From assembly GCA_014904845.1 (NCBI GenBank), contig MU119231.1:124001-188000 (forward strand): a DNA stretch of 64,000 nt. Reading direction: 5' to 3'. Origin of the DNA: Acephala macrosclerotiorum (Eukaryota; Ascomycota; Leotiomycetes; Helotiales; Mollisiaceae). The position numbers and the translations under genes are program-made. The notes beneath the pieces were generated by a model. The model did not search any database. It had not been told where the DNA came from and saw only the letters and a program-made list of their open reading frames with translations. Shown here one piece after another: positions 1 to 12,305 of the stretch (its first letter is position 1; the number at the start of each line of letters is the position of its first letter).

Positions 1-5
1 CTGGA

Positions 6-3000
6 ATGCGCGCATTCTTAGGTTGGCTCAATTATGAAAAGTACAAGGAAGGCGCGCAGTTCCAGGAAGTCCAAAGGGTCCTGATTTCAACCAATCAAAA
101 TCGAGAACCGAAAGGCTCCATCTATCTGGAGACGTTTTTCGAACAACAATGGCAGCAAAAGCCATCATCGCCATCAAACGGCCTTCCCATGCGCTGCCAG
201 AGCGAGGAGCCAGCGATGAAGAAGAGAAAGCATTTCATGGTTGATACAGAAGAGTTGGAGGAAGCATCAGTGAGTTCACACGAGGCTGACGTTCTCCAAT
301 CCTCGGCTAGTCCCGCTAACGTTCTTGACCTCAAGCGCGTGGTGAAAGCATGCAGAATACCTGTCAAGCCAGTCACGAAGCCCGTTGTCAAGGAGGTCAT
401 ATCGTTGGTGGACGAGGAGAAATACGATCCGCCGTGGTTGGAGCCTGGCGTAATATACACCCTAGAGCAGCGTGTGCAATATCAGTAGGTTTTCCGCAGA
501 TTCGCCATTTCCTTAGTTGGGTGTTACATTCTAACGGTGAATAGCAAGGATAGAGAGAAGGCGAAAGAGGACGCGAGACTCGCCGCCGCTGCTAGAAATG
601 CCCAGCAACCTCAACCTCAGAAGGAAGGACCTTTCACGACCATACATGATCGGTTTGTTTTCTACGGTGGTGCAAACGGCGTGGTACATGCTAAGATGTT
701 GAACAGTCGAGACGAACATGAGAAGAAGCAACGAGCGGAAGCAGCAGCGAACAAAAGAAGATTGTATGATGTTCTGTGAATGGGCGGACGCCGTGAGTTT
801 CTGCTAACATGGAAACCCAGCTCGCTGGTGAATAATTCCTTGCGAGGAGATTCTATGGTCAGTGTGCCCAATATTCCTCCTTCCACTCCTTTGCTGCCAT
901 ACTAACATGATACTCTAGACGAAGTCCTCAATCCCCAGCGGTGTTCGGCCGACAAATCGCCTGGGGCAAAGCAAACCCCAGCAGGCCAGTCAACGAGACT
1001 CGAAAGAACCATGGTCACGACCTAGCCACATACCTCCTTTCAAACACCTTACCATCGCCGATAAGAAGCAGCGAACCGACCATGGCTCTGTCATTACAAA
1101 AAGCTCCCCGGCGTCACCTATCGACCTAGATGAAGACACACTCGACAGGCAGGGACATGATTCAGTAGCGAGGTCAGGATACAGTCATACTATGAACGAG
1201 TCACAGAAGAACACAACCAGGAGAGAGATGTATGTCGACGAATTTCGGTCTTCTGAGGATATTACGAAAATAAACTCGAAACGGCCAAGGCAGCGCCGTA
1301 ACGGCCATTCCAACGGCGTTGGAAATGGCGGTGGAACTCATAAATACAGGATACCAAATGGGTCCATTATCAACGCTGGTGATCGCGAGGATTCTGCAGA
1401 CCCCATAGTCGACCCCGAGATTGAACTCATAGGCAAACGAGCCTTCAAGAAATCTTCGGTGCTAGAGGTCCAAATTCCGAGCTACGAACCGAATATTTAC
1501 AACCAATCCAGAAATCACCCGGATTCTAACGCCAATGCAAAGAGCATACGCAACAAGGGGATTTTCCCATCGACGTCAGAAACCCCTCTCTCCTCACCTC
1601 ACTTTGCCATGTTTGGTGACGATGATCACAAGAAATCATCCAAGGCACGTCAAACTTCCAAATTGATGGCAGCAAACGGAAACCCACGATCCATGGGGCA
1701 AGATGGTAGAGTGTCGACAAGCAATGCTCCTAGAAGTTCCCATCCAGACACTGGCCTCGACGAACTTGGGGAGGATCAATTTGAGCCAGGAGAGCGCAGT
1801 GATTTCGAAACTGCACAAGCCTTGATCCGAAAGCAAAAAGCTACCCGCGAGCAGCGACCACCGAGTCAACACGAGTCTATCAACCTCGATGATTCTGATG
1901 AAGACAATTCCGCAGAAGCAAATATCATACCTACACAATTCAAGACAGAGTCCAAGAACCCAGATGTGGTAGGCACTTATGAGCTTCGCCAGCTGTTTTC
2001 CCGCCCCAAAATCTGGCTTCGTGACACCGACAAAAAGACATGGACTATGACGCTCAACAAGAAGATCCACTGCTTGCAATCATTTGATGAGCAAGGTAAT
2101 ACCAATCTGTCCTTTTTAACAAATCCATTCAAGTTCTTCGAATGGCACAAAGAATCTTCTAAAGTGGCTATCCATCGACCCCGGGATCATCAAGCCTCGA
2201 ATGGCACGGAAATCTTCCTAGAATTTTCAAGCCTTGGGCAACGTGAGCAGTTTGTCAAGGATATGAGGGCAGTCTACAAGACTCTCAACGTCATTCACAT
2301 TCAAAAAGAGGACGGGTAAGTATTCATCTGTTCTAATAACGCTCGAATGCTAACATTCGGTGGTAGGAAGGAATACCTCGACAAAGTCTTTAACAAGGCC
2401 ATCGAAAGCCACGACAATCGTTCATGTTTGGGGCCCCAAACAAGCTTGAAACGATCTCGAGAAGAGGAAGAGGATCCACAACTCCAACTTGCCAAAGCCA
2501 ATTCTGAGAGAAAGTACGGCGCTATTTTCAAGGAAAGGCAGGGTTCAAAGCGACCCCGAATTGCTGGACCTGATGGCCCTCATCCCGAACAGAACGACGA
2601 GGTAGCTCCTCGGAAGCATGGTCTGGCTAAAAGCATGAAAGTCGAACCAAGAGAGGCAATCGGCGATGAAGGTCGGTATCACTCCTTCAAGCATTACAAA
2701 CTCGATGATGACCATCCCTCCGAAGTTACTCCCGCACATTTCTACGGCAGATCGACGTCTGGTCTCGTTGATGAAGGCATTTCTCACGCAACACGCTCGT
2801 CAACAAGAGTTGCAGGCACACGTGCTGCGGCCTCCCCAGCGGTCAAATACCGAAGTCCATCACCAGAAATTCCTAGTGGATGGACGACGCTCAACCCCAA
2901 TTGGGCTAAAGAGTACAATTGGCGCGGCTCAATCGTGTATCCCCCACAAGGAAAAAGCAGGGTTGCTATAGACAAGCAAGACATCTACAGGCTCGACGAA

Positions 3001-5364
3001 GGAGAATTTCTGAACGACAACTTGGTCACTTTCTACCTTTTCTGGCTGGAGAATCGATTAGAAGAGAGAAACCCGGATGTCGCAAAGAGAATCTACTTCC
3101 ACAATTCTTTCTTCTTCGAGAAACTCAGCAAGCCTGCAAAGGGTAGCAAAGACATTATCAATTATGAAGCCGTCAAGAAGTGGACTGCCAAAGTCAATCT
3201 CTTCGACTACGACTATATTGTCGTACCTGTGAATGAGAATTTTCATTGGTATGTCGCCATCATTTGCAATGCTCCGAGGCTTGTAAGAGACGCCGAAGCC
3301 GCCGAGAAAGCCAAATTGGAACTAGACTCTCAAGACGAAGCAAGCTCTGACGATACCGGGAAAGTCATAGCTGAGTTGAAGGATGCTTCACCATCACCAA
3401 ACTCCAGCCTTACTCCTCAGACTCAAGGCTTATCATTGAATGAAAAAATGGCTGAAGAATTTGACCCCGAGCCCTACAAGCGAGTTGGTAAAGCAGCGGC
3501 TGATCAAAAACCAGTTTTATCCCCGGAAATTGATCCAGGGCATCAAGGTAGTAGTAGCTCGCCACCTCCTATTGTTTCTGATATTGTACCATCAGATCCA
3601 AAGGCAAATCAGCCGAAGAAAGGGAAGAAGAAGGGACCGCCACCACGAAAACACGACCCTTCGGCTTTCCGAATCATTACTCTAGATTCATTCCACGGGG
3701 CACATTCACCATGCTGTACCAAATTGAAGAAATATCTACTGCAAGAGATGAAGACGAAGCTTCACATTGAGGCACAAGACCCGGGTTCCGTTGGTATGAC
3801 GGCCAAAAACATTCCTGTCCAAAGCAATTATAGCGATTGTGGTCTGTTTTTGCTCAACTATATTGAAGAGTTTTTGAAGAATCCCAACGGCTTCATTCAT
3901 GAAATTCTTCAGAATTCTCTCGATATCGAAAAGGAATGGCCCCCAGCATCGGAAACGCGGAATAAAGTTCGTAACCTGTTGTTCGAGCTTCAAAGAGAGC
4001 AACATGGTGGAGGAAAGCTAGGAAAGGAAGGTGGCAAGAGCAAACCTACTACAAGGGTGGAGAAGAACATTGATACTGGCTCAACACGTGGGACCTCTGC
4101 TCAACCTTCCCGATCTTCAAAAGCACCACCCGTACCTGGCAATCAGGAACAGACCAATGTCGCCGCTGATAAGGCGCACAGCAAGAAGATGCAACCCACG
4201 AAGGCAGCCGAACCGGAGCCAGTGAAAATCAAGCCCGTCCAGAATCTCACTACGCTTCGCAATAATCATGATATAGACCAGCAACGCAACAATCTTCTAG
4301 AGCCGAGTCACAAGCAAGGCGGCATTAAAGCCATCTACACATCCTTGGCCAATAGCTTCAGCACCGTTTCTAATGGCATCCTTAGACGGTCGCGAAATAC
4401 ATCCGAGAGCGATGCACGCGAGCAGGCACCGCAAGGCCGGGAAGTGATTGAGATTGAGAATTCTACCCAGCACAGCAGCTTCTATGCAGAAGCTGACCCT
4501 GCGGATGGTCAACGTCTCGAGATCAGTGATTCGCAGGCTCCATCCTCAGGGAGTACCTCGGTCGAGGGTGAGCGCTCCTCTTCACAAGGCAGAAGAAGCC
4601 CAATGAACCCCATCGAAATTCCAGAATCACCCGAGCCAAAAGCTGTGAAGAAGGCCGCCCTTGGTCAGAGATCAAGAGGTACGGAGCAGTTGGAGTCTCC
4701 AACCCCACCAGAGGACCGCCCCCATTTACGGAACTACCATGACGATCTTAAGCATATTGCGCTTGGGAGCCCATCTCCAGAGCCTGAGTTCAATGGATTT
4801 CCGAGTGACCTCGAGAAGACCATGGCAGACGACGATGAGATTGAATTGGTCAAACCTTTCTCCCCACCATCTTCTGGAGAGGCCAGCAGACGCGATGAAG
4901 AGCAACGCACCGACGATGAGATGCTATTTCCCAATGGTCAACGAGGCAAACCGTCTGGCACACGTGAAGATCCCGAGTCGATCATGTCATCGCCACCTGT
5001 TTCCGCTTCTACTCCAGCCAGAACCTCACAGGAAGCCCGCAGCTCAAAGTCCACACCAACGTCTCCAACACCTAGGCATCAAAGCATTGAGGAAGGCGGG
5101 GGACCAAAAGTTCCCAAAGGACGAAAGCGTAAGAGCTTGACGGACGAAGAAGACGTCGAACATTATCGAAGACCTTCTCCAGAATTTCGCGCTGGTTCCT
5201 CAAGCGCAATCATCTCTGAAAATACTCGGAAGAAGCGAAAGAGTAGACCCGAGGATAATGGATACTCGCAAAGACATCCAGGAGAAACACAAAGCTTTTA
5301 CCGCGATGCTTCCGATCAAGCCGTTATTGGAGTGCAACGCAGTTTCTCTCATCCACATCAATGA
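6..5364 (+). CDS. ulp2: Ulp2-like SUMO protease (C48 peptidase), five exons
   Basis: Cysteine protease that removes SUMO from nuclear proteins, of the Ulp2/SENP6-7 branch. Model: exons 6-472, 545-775, 821-857, 919-2315 and 2367-5364, all in phase, giving 1709 aa if the first ATG is used. The catalytic triad is visible: His in NFHWYVAI (codon 3244), Asp in ITLDSFHG (3685), the oxyanion Gln (3820) and Cys in YSDCGLFLL (3838). A charged insert of roughly 130 residues separates His from Asp, as is usual for Ulp2. Upstream, codons around 1975-2290 look like the PH-like N-terminal domain. The C-terminal 450 residues are acidic, Ser/Pro-rich and disordered, with Lys/Arg-rich patches that suit nuclear location. 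The catalytic part is certain. The first two or three exons are inferred from phase only: they could belong to a separate gene ending at the TGA at 777-779, and the true start may lie before the window. No in-frame ATG occurs between 919 and 1191, so an upstream exon is required. Confidence 0.82.
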
Positions 5365-6132
5365 ATGTTAAGGCTACATTTACCTCAATGTTTGCTATGA
5401 GACCTGCCTGGCTGCTTTATATATCAGCGGTCGGTATCTTTTGCCTAGTCTCAAGGCACTCCAAAATATTACGAAAATCGATTTGGCACAGACATGCTTC
5501 TCGGGCTTTCCCTGTGTGTTGCCAACAGAGCAGGACATTCATTTTTTCTAGCATAGCAATGGCGTTTCGATACCATCCCTTCTTGTGGTTAGATGATTGA
5601 TACACAATGCACAGGTTGTCGTTGCAGGAAATCAGGTAAATTGGCGTTTGGGAGGGTTCTTTGCCTGGGTGATCACGATCGTGATCCTATGCCTTGACCA
5701 TATGAGCAATGGGAAGCATCAAAAATAATGAGATCCAACTGTACATGTGATGATGATACCAACTAGCTTTGCAAAAATTGCGCAGACATATCCTACGATT
5801 TCTTATGATTGAGATGTGACCTGCTCTCAAGGCTTCCCCACAGCGAAGTTGATGCAGAATCCCCCAAGTACGACACTTTTCTCCCTTTTTTTCATCTTTT
5901 TTTTTTTTTTTTTTCAAACCAATATTCAATCTGTATTTCCATCAGAAGCCATACATTTATTCCCAATCCTCCGTTATCATGCTGTGAAACTTGGAGGTTA
6001 CTCAATCTAAAAATAGCAACAGCGCAAGTAAGAAAATGTGCTTCACATCCTGACGCGTTTGACTATACTGTCAAAGACGGCAGCACAAGCAATTCACTAC
6101 GAACGCCTGATATCGAATGTGCCTATAACGAT
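5365..6132. other. intergenic region with a T18 tract
   Basis: No supportable gene. It separates the protease stop from the Zn2Cys6 start and probably holds the protease 3' end and the regulator promoter. A T18 run at 5897-5914 lies about 220 bp before the regulator ATG. Poly(dT) tracts are common in fungal promoters; that role is inferred. Confidence 0.6.
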
Positions 6133-7653
6133 ATGGTGTGCTCTTCTACCGCCGTGATGGAGCACAGGAACTCAAGCAAAGCGATGACGCAGAGAGAGAA
6201 GTCCAGGTCAGGTGGCTGCCGCACTTGCAAGTGAGAATCCTACCACAATCGATGAAGTGAAGCTACTAATCTCCGCCCTTTTCCAGAACTCGGCGCATCA
6301 AGTGTGATGAAGCAAAGCCTTCGTGCTCAAGGTGCCTCAAGTCGAGCCGGACTTGCGGTGGTTACGGCATTCAGATGAAGACTATCGCCTCAGCTCGAGA
6401 ATCATCCCCATCAAGCCTAGATACGCACTCCTATCGAAGCGAACGAGAAAATAGGGGTTTCGACTACTTCAGACACAAAGCACTCTCCGAATTGACAAGC
6501 TTTGATACGAATTCTGATTTCTGGAGTCACGTGGTCCTTCAGTTTAGTTCAGCTTCTCTAGCTGTCTTTCGAGCTGTCTTGAGTCTCAGCTCGTTGCACG
6601 AAGCTACACGGCAACGAAATGGCGATCATCAGCTCTGAGGGTACAATGTCCTTCCTAAGGCAGTACAACAAAGCCATCAGACAATTATGCTTGAAGCAAA
6701 CGGATCAGCCAATCCAGTTCACTTTGACTTGCTGTATCTTATTCATCTGTTTAGAGAACTTAAGAGGAGACTATGATGCTGGGCTGTTGCATTTGAAGAA
6801 TGGTCTAGAAATACTCAAGGAGTGGCATACGGCTGAGCTCACATTGTCGTCGGAAATCGAGGCTCGAGGTATCATCAGTAGAGTGTTTCGACGGCTCGAT
6901 ATGCAAGCCACGGCGTTTCTCGATTCACGCCAACCCCAATTCAACCTTGCCTGTTCAGATGGAGAATTCATTGCGAACCAAAATTCCTTGGTTTTCCAGA
7001 GTCTCCCAGAAGCTCAAACTGCTTTAGATGTCATTGTCTCGAAGCTTTTCTTCATCATCACAACAAAGTCAGCTCCTCAACATCCTTCCTGGTCGGCCCA
7101 CAACGATTATCTTCCAGTAAGAAAAGCTCTCATGAAAGGATTGAGCACCGACTTCGTCAACTGGAAATCAGCCTTCGACACACTCTCGCTCCAAGAAGGT
7201 CAAAATTGGCAGAAGAACAAGCTTCAGCTGAGCGTCCTACTTGCATTACACTACCAGACGACTTTGCTCATGCTGGATATCAGAGCTAACACGGACATCG
7301 AAGGGAGATATTTTGGTGCGTCAAAAGATGCTCAATGGATGAAAATCACCGATATCTGCCAGTCTATCATAGGTGCGGTGTCCACATCTCCGCCGTCCTT
7401 TTCAGCAAACATGGGTCTCATCGCTCCGCTCTACTTTACTGCCATGCAAGCCGAAAACCTTCGCATCTGTCAACGAGCTATCGACCTTCTTCATTTAATT
7501 AAATGGAAAGAAGGATTTTGGGATCCAGCAACAGCAGCGGCTGTCGCGGAGAAGGTTTTGCGTAATCAGATTGCCGGCACGCCCGGGTTTCCAACGGCAA
7601 GCGGAGGAATTGCAGAACTTGGCAAACTACTACGCGTCGTTCCTTGCCACTGA
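6133..7653 (+). pseudogene. Zn2Cys6 transcription factor with an internal frameshift
   Basis: A fungal binuclear zinc-cluster regulator. Exon 1 ends in GGCRTCK at 6230, an intron runs 6231-6286 (GTGAGA...CCAG), and exon 2 continues with TRRIKCDEAKPSC. Together they give C-X2-C-X6-C-X6-C-X2-C-X6-C, the DNA-binding cluster. Next comes DFWSHVVLQFS and SSLHEA, typical of the Fungal_TF domain. That frame stops at 6636-6638, while the matching continuation (SEGTMSFLRQYNKAIRQL) sits one frame over, open from 6619 to the TAA/TGA at 7653. No intron of plausible length joins the frames, so a single extra nucleotide near 6620-6635 is the simplest reading. The restored length would be about 480 aa. ATGs at 6133, 6157 and 6184 are all in frame. 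It is either a recent pseudogene or a sequence error. Its neighbours downstream are a weak terpene-cyclase-like remnant and a hydroxylase/dehydrogenase gene, which may have been its targets. Confidence 0.75.
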
Positions 7654-7689
7654 ATAGACAAAGAGACTCCTTGCAAGGCATATTCGAAC

Positions 7690-8140
7690 TCTGATGCCTA
7701 ATGGGATATTCCCGAAATATCGTTCAAGGCCTGAAGCGCATCCCGTTCCTGGAAGTGTCAACCTGAAGTAGACAAAAGTACAAGCGACCCGACCAATCCG
7801 AGCATCGAGCTTACCCTTTCAGTCAGCCAGAGAGGTGTCAGGTACCGCCCGACTCCCGAGAATCGTCGCAATGGTCAATCCTGGCGCAGATCCTTGTACG
7901 TCGGACTCGCGCCGTATTTGTCGCGAGACTACCTCCGCCGAAAATAGGGAGCTCTTCGCAACTTTAAAATGGAAACACGTGATGTGCAATATTGGGAATT
8001 CAGGTACGGCGATACGGTTTGGAAATTGATGAAGACGAATTTGCGAGGCGGAGCAATACCGTTATGGATATATATTCTTCTGCTTGGCTCGTCATAGACG
8101 ACGTTCAAGATTACTGTCTCTCTCTGGAACAAGCAAGTCC
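7690..8140 (+). pseudogene. possible terpene-cyclase remnant (weak)
   Basis: Short out-of-frame pieces resemble parts of class I fungal terpene synthases. One frame (about 7992-8120) reads RRYGLEIDEDEF, then SSAWLVIDDVQDY and SLE, like the region that carries the NSE/DTE metal motif, although the exact spacing of that motif is not kept. Another frame just before it (about 7965-8005) reads DVQYWEFRYGD, like the conserved tract ahead of that motif. A third (about 7697-7765) reads IFPKYRSRPEAHPVPG. No single frame stays open and no splice set rescues it. The call rests on pattern memory only and could be coincidence. If real, it is a heavily decayed gene between the broken regulator and the hydroxylase. 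Confidence 0.25.
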
Positions 8141-8218
8141 GCCAAGGCCTCTTCCGTCGAAGCTTTGTCTATCCACTCGATTGAATTCACCATATAGCCT
8201 CCATATTTCAACTCGGTC

Positions 8219-9815
8219 ATGAAGTCAGCTAGAGTTCTATGGTCCTTGCATATTTTGCTAGTAGTAACATTTTTTGCGGATCTCCTCGTCGGAACAGGCA
8301 ACATCTACGCCTCAGACGACCTCGTTCCCGCACCTGCAGTAGTTTCGAAGTATGGTGTTTCGAATACTCATAGCGAAGTAAGATCTCCAAACCTCTTTTC
8401 TGTGAGCTTGAGGCTAACTTTTTGAAGGGACATGAAAGACCTGTAAGACATGGCAGTGGGAACGAAAGCCAAAAGGCATTGGACCAATCCTTACCTCCTT
8501 ACCATTCGATGGCAGATGCCTATGTACCTCTGCTGGCTCAAGTCTCAAGAAATGATTCTCAATTTGTGTTTGAGGCTTCTCCAATGTTCTCTGGCAGCAC
8601 CTGGAATCTTCCTCTGCTCGCGATCACCGTGGCACTCAGCACCAAGCATGGATCGCCAACATCTACCGACTTCACATTGAGCATCTACTCACTTACCTCC
8701 TTCAGGTGATGACTTCTACATCTCCAATAGCCATCATTCTTTCGAGCATGTGGCTCTACTTCTCCGGATCATTCTTCTTCGATGTCGGTCACTACACTCT
8801 GCACAAATTCTCGAAGTCAAAGTCCCGTATCCTCAGGAATATTGGATACCTCCATGGAGTACACCACCTATACTTCAATCGACGACTCAAATTCAATGAC
8901 AGATATCGCTGGCAGAACATATGCTTCGAGCTTCCTCTCGAACTCTTCTGCCAGCTTTTCGGTACTTGGCTTGGCTATCTCCTCGCTAGCGTCGCGAACC
9001 TAACCGGTCCTAGTATGCTCCCTAAGGAGATCTTGGTACTGGTATTGGCCTTCGAAATCATTCGGAGCACTGTTGTCGTATGTATGGAGGGTCGAGACTC
9101 GAATCACAAATCTTACTCGCCTGTCGTTCCCAAGGATCCACACACATTCCTCGTAGGACCAGAGTATCACGCTCTTCATCATGTCGATCCATCTTCGTAC
9201 ATCGGTTCTTCTTTCAAGGTCTTTGATTGGATGCTAGGGACTTCTGCCTCTTTGAGATCTCGACGAGTTACCATGGTCGGCTCACTTGATGCTTTCGGTG
9301 CAGCCTTGAAGAAGGAACTACTTACAGAATCTGTCTCCTGCATTGAACACTTGGGTTTTAAGTATGAGCAGTCAGGGAGCAGTCGGCTCATCACGATGGA
9401 GGTGTTGAAGAGGACTGATATTCTGATAATCGGTTCTGGCCTAGGAAGTGAAGAGGGAATGGGAGAGCTCGTTCAGTTGTTAAAGAAGCATCAAAAATCA
9501 AAGGCGACACACTCTTTGTTGCTTCCAGAAGTTTGGTGCTTTGACATAGGCGCCAATACATGTTCCTCACTTGGATATCCAAGTGAGGGAACTGCGACGG
9601 AGTCGAGGAAAACTCTTGGGCAGGATCACAGGAGGTATCACGACGATGAGGACATTCTATATAGACACATTTTCTGTGGTTCAAGGATAGAATGGCTCAA
9701 CTCAAGGCCCGATTGGGCGGCGAAAATAGCGATGTGGTGGATAAGGAGGGGTGCGAGAACTGTTCCTGCCACTTTTGAATTTTTTTTTTTGGCGCTCTTC
9801 GGAGGTTTTGATTAA
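8219..9815 (+). CDS. fatty acid hydroxylase / Rossmann dehydrogenase fusion protein
   Basis: Membrane di-iron hydroxylase of the sterol desaturase/fatty acid hydroxylase superfamily with a C-terminal NAD(P)-binding-like domain. His clusters are seen at VGHYTLHK, HGVHHLYF and YHALHHVDP, the HX3-4H and HX2-3HH set that binds iron. After these, VTMVGSLDAFGAAL takes the place of the Rossmann glycine motif but is degenerate, and ILYRHIF plus MWWIRRGARTVP close the protein. The N terminus (8219-8377) is hydrophobic, like a signal anchor. An intron runs 8378-8427 (GTAAGA...GAAG). The next junction is unclear. A 77-nt intron, 8629-8705, keeps the phase. However, that stretch itself reads as good protein (WIANIYRLHIEHLL) in the downstream frame, so a one-base deletion near 8628 is an equally good explanation. 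The C-terminal reading frame from about 8628 to 9815 is solid. The substrate is unknown. The gene may be intact or just beginning to decay. Confidence 0.7.
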
Positions 9816-11390
9816 TGTATTGTACTACAGCAAGAAGGTGTGATATGATATATACCTTTATTATCGCTGTTGTTATGCAGTGTTTGTATGCCGTCAAGTT
9901 TCACCAGGAGATCTGTGTTCAAGTGCGTCGTTATTCTCAGAGTTGACCGACTTTCTCTGTTCGGTCGCTTGCTTCGTAACTTCACACATGGTAAAGGGCA
10001 CAGCAGTGAATTTAATTTCATCCTTAGGTTTGATCCCGGATATGAGTCTCTTCATTAGCTAGCCATCATCGTACAAATTTAAGGACCACGAGACGCACCT
10101 TTGAGATGTTACATGTGAGGCAAGTGCTTCGATGCAGCTACCCGATCGCACAGCTTCGAGCCTTCATGGTGTTGTGACAGCCTTTTTGTTGCTTTAGCAC
10201 CAAAATGATGCTCAGTGTGTGCCTATGACCCTCTGAGGTACCACAAACTTTGCCTTGCGAGCCTCGATGCTTTCAATAATGCGGAACAAGATCATGGAAG
10301 TCTTCAAACGCCCCGGCTGTCACGAGTAAGAACCAGACGTAGGTAGAGGACTCCATTGACGGGAATACTAGGCGGGGAGAGAAGAGGTCTAAGGCTAGGG
10401 CTTGAGGATATACTCCTTAAGCGAGGCTAGGGCTAGTTCCACGTGACTAGGCAGGATTATCCTGTCACCAGCCCTAAAAATGCGAACTAAAATTCAACAA
10501 TTCTGGCAACACATTGATATTAAGCTCGAAAATATAGGTGCTGAGGACCAGAAAAGGGCCTCCAAGATGCCAAACTCCCGGATGCCAAATTCCTGGATGT
10601 CTTTCTGGTTACCTACATCAATGACGACTGGCTTGGCTGGAAGTTTAAATGTGGCAGAGTTACGTCCATATCGCGACGACTGCTGAAGAATAATTGGACT
10701 CTGGACACACAAACGAGCAAGAAGACTGTATGCCCGAGAATTGTGAAGAGAGGACTTGCACCTCGTCAAGTCTATCTATCTTGAAATCAATGAATCTATA
10801 TCTGTCAGATTAGGCCTGGACTAGTAGAAAGTCTAAGTTGTGAATTAGGAAGTTGCGTGAGATATTTCAAAGCAATATTAGATAGAAAGAGAAGAAGGCA
10901 CTACCAGGAGTATTTCATAGGTGAAGGAAGGAGGTGGAGGAGGGGTTATATTTGCACCAAGTGATGCTAACAACGAACGCTCCTTCTTCAATATCCACCA
11001 ACATCAACTCGACCACGCAATTCTCTCTTTGTAATAATTGAGGAAGGAATAGCCTTGACCTCTTTTCCACATCGTCTTGAATGGCGCTCAAGGTCAAAAG
11101 CTCTCCCATGTATTTGTTGATGCCGACGCTTGTTTAAGTCTGAAAAGAGAAAGCATAGATGGGTTACTGGTGAGACGAGAACAAGTTCGCAGGAGCCTTC
11201 GTACTAGATTCTAAGAAGACTCTTTCAATGCATGACACTACTCTTATATTGTTAGTCTCGAGATGTCTCAGATGTGGCTCGTTCAACAGTGTTGCTAGTT
11301 CTGGGGATCGCGGGGTGACTGCGCCACATACCAGCCTTCAACAAATCCGAAGGCAGCATCGTGAACTTCTTGTCAACCTCATCATCCATC
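9816..11390. other. intergenic region, LTR-like element inside
   Basis: No supportable gene. Apart from the LTR-like stretch at 10318-10807, only short unrelated open frames are seen on both strands. The last 200 bases are presumably the promoter of the 2EXR gene. Confidence 0.5.
10318..10807 (+). repeat. possible solo LTR
   Basis: The segment begins TGTCACGAG and ends CTATATCTGTCA, so it has the TG...CA ends of an LTR. It contains a purine-rich start (GGCGGGGAGAGAAGAGG) and, near its 3' end, the CTATC/TTGAAATCAATGAATC type of sequence that often closes fungal LTRs. No target-site duplication is visible (CCGGC before, GATTA after), and no second copy, primer-binding site or polyprotein exists in the window. 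It is a guess from sequence style. Confidence 0.3.
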
Positions 11391-12305
11391 ATGGCATCAA
11401 CTTTCGAAGGATGTCCAGACTGCCTCTACGACACCCGCGAGAGATGTCATGCAATCACAATCCCAGCACTCATAGGCAAAGCCGTTGAAGAGCCACCAGC
11501 ATTTCACCCGTTTCCTCTCCTACCTTTCGAGCTTCGCTGGAAGATCTGGGCTTACCTGGAGCCTGGCCCTCGAATTATTCGCGTCATGCCAAAGCCAGAG
11601 CAGCGAGAGAACAGGCTTGGACCGAAAGTACCAGGAGAATACGTTGCATCTCCAGCTTCCTATGGGGGACGACACCCTGTCTTGCTGCACATCAACCAGG
11701 AAACGCGAAAGGAGGCCTTGAAGACTCTCAACCCCCTGTTCGATTGCTTTTGGAACTTCAATACGGATACTTTGTTCATAGATGAGTTCTTTCTAGGCGG
11801 TATGGATGAGTATTTAGATGACATGCGAGAGCGTGGGCTCTTGAAAAAGTTCAAGCACCTGGCAACCAATCCATGGCCTCCACCAGAACAGTAAGAATCA
11901 CGATCCCATCAATTGTCACGAATTTTTCTCTGCTAATTCTTTGTCAGGCTTCCAGTAATCCGCCTATCTCCAAACATCGAAACATACACTGTCATCGCAG
12001 GGATGCCACAGAAAAGCAGCGAGGTTGACTCCATCGTCTTAGGTGTCCCCTGGAGTATAGAATACCAAGAAAAGCCTTTATTTCTGAAAGATGGCCGAAT
12101 TTCTCCGCAATCAGCACAATACAAGATGGATTGCGATATCAGGGATCATCCACAGGAGTGGAAAGAGAGGGGGAGCACATGTCTGGCACGAGAGGGTCGG
12201 ATTGGGAATAGAACAACCAAGGTCGACCAGCGAGAGGAATTCTTTTGGAGAAGAGTTCCAGTGTCACGGCCACCTGGGGATAGAAGGCTGCCAGTCAGAG
12301 AGTAA
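11391..12305 (+). CDS. 2EXR-domain protein
   Basis: Protein of 285 aa of the fungal 2EXR family, whose function is not established. Exons 11391-11890 and 11948-12305; intron 11891-11947 has GTAAGA and TTTGTCAG borders, and the joined codon gives PEQ-LPVIRL in phase. The 2EXR signature is FPLLPFELRWKIW followed by PRIIRV, near residues 40-62. A helix with HINQETRKEALK follows, the usual position of the C-R-x-S-R element of the family. The ATG at 11391 opens MASTFEGCPDC; an in-frame GTG at 11361 is not needed. The gene is intact, unlike most relatives in the 52-63 kb array, and its sequence is well diverged from them. Function cannot be assigned. Confidence 0.8.

Noticed and set aside
487..544. 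Intron 487-544 with a good GTAGGT donor in the first Ulp2 exons
   Set aside because: It leaves the downstream exon in a frame that soon stops; donor 473 (GTGTGC) keeps the frame.
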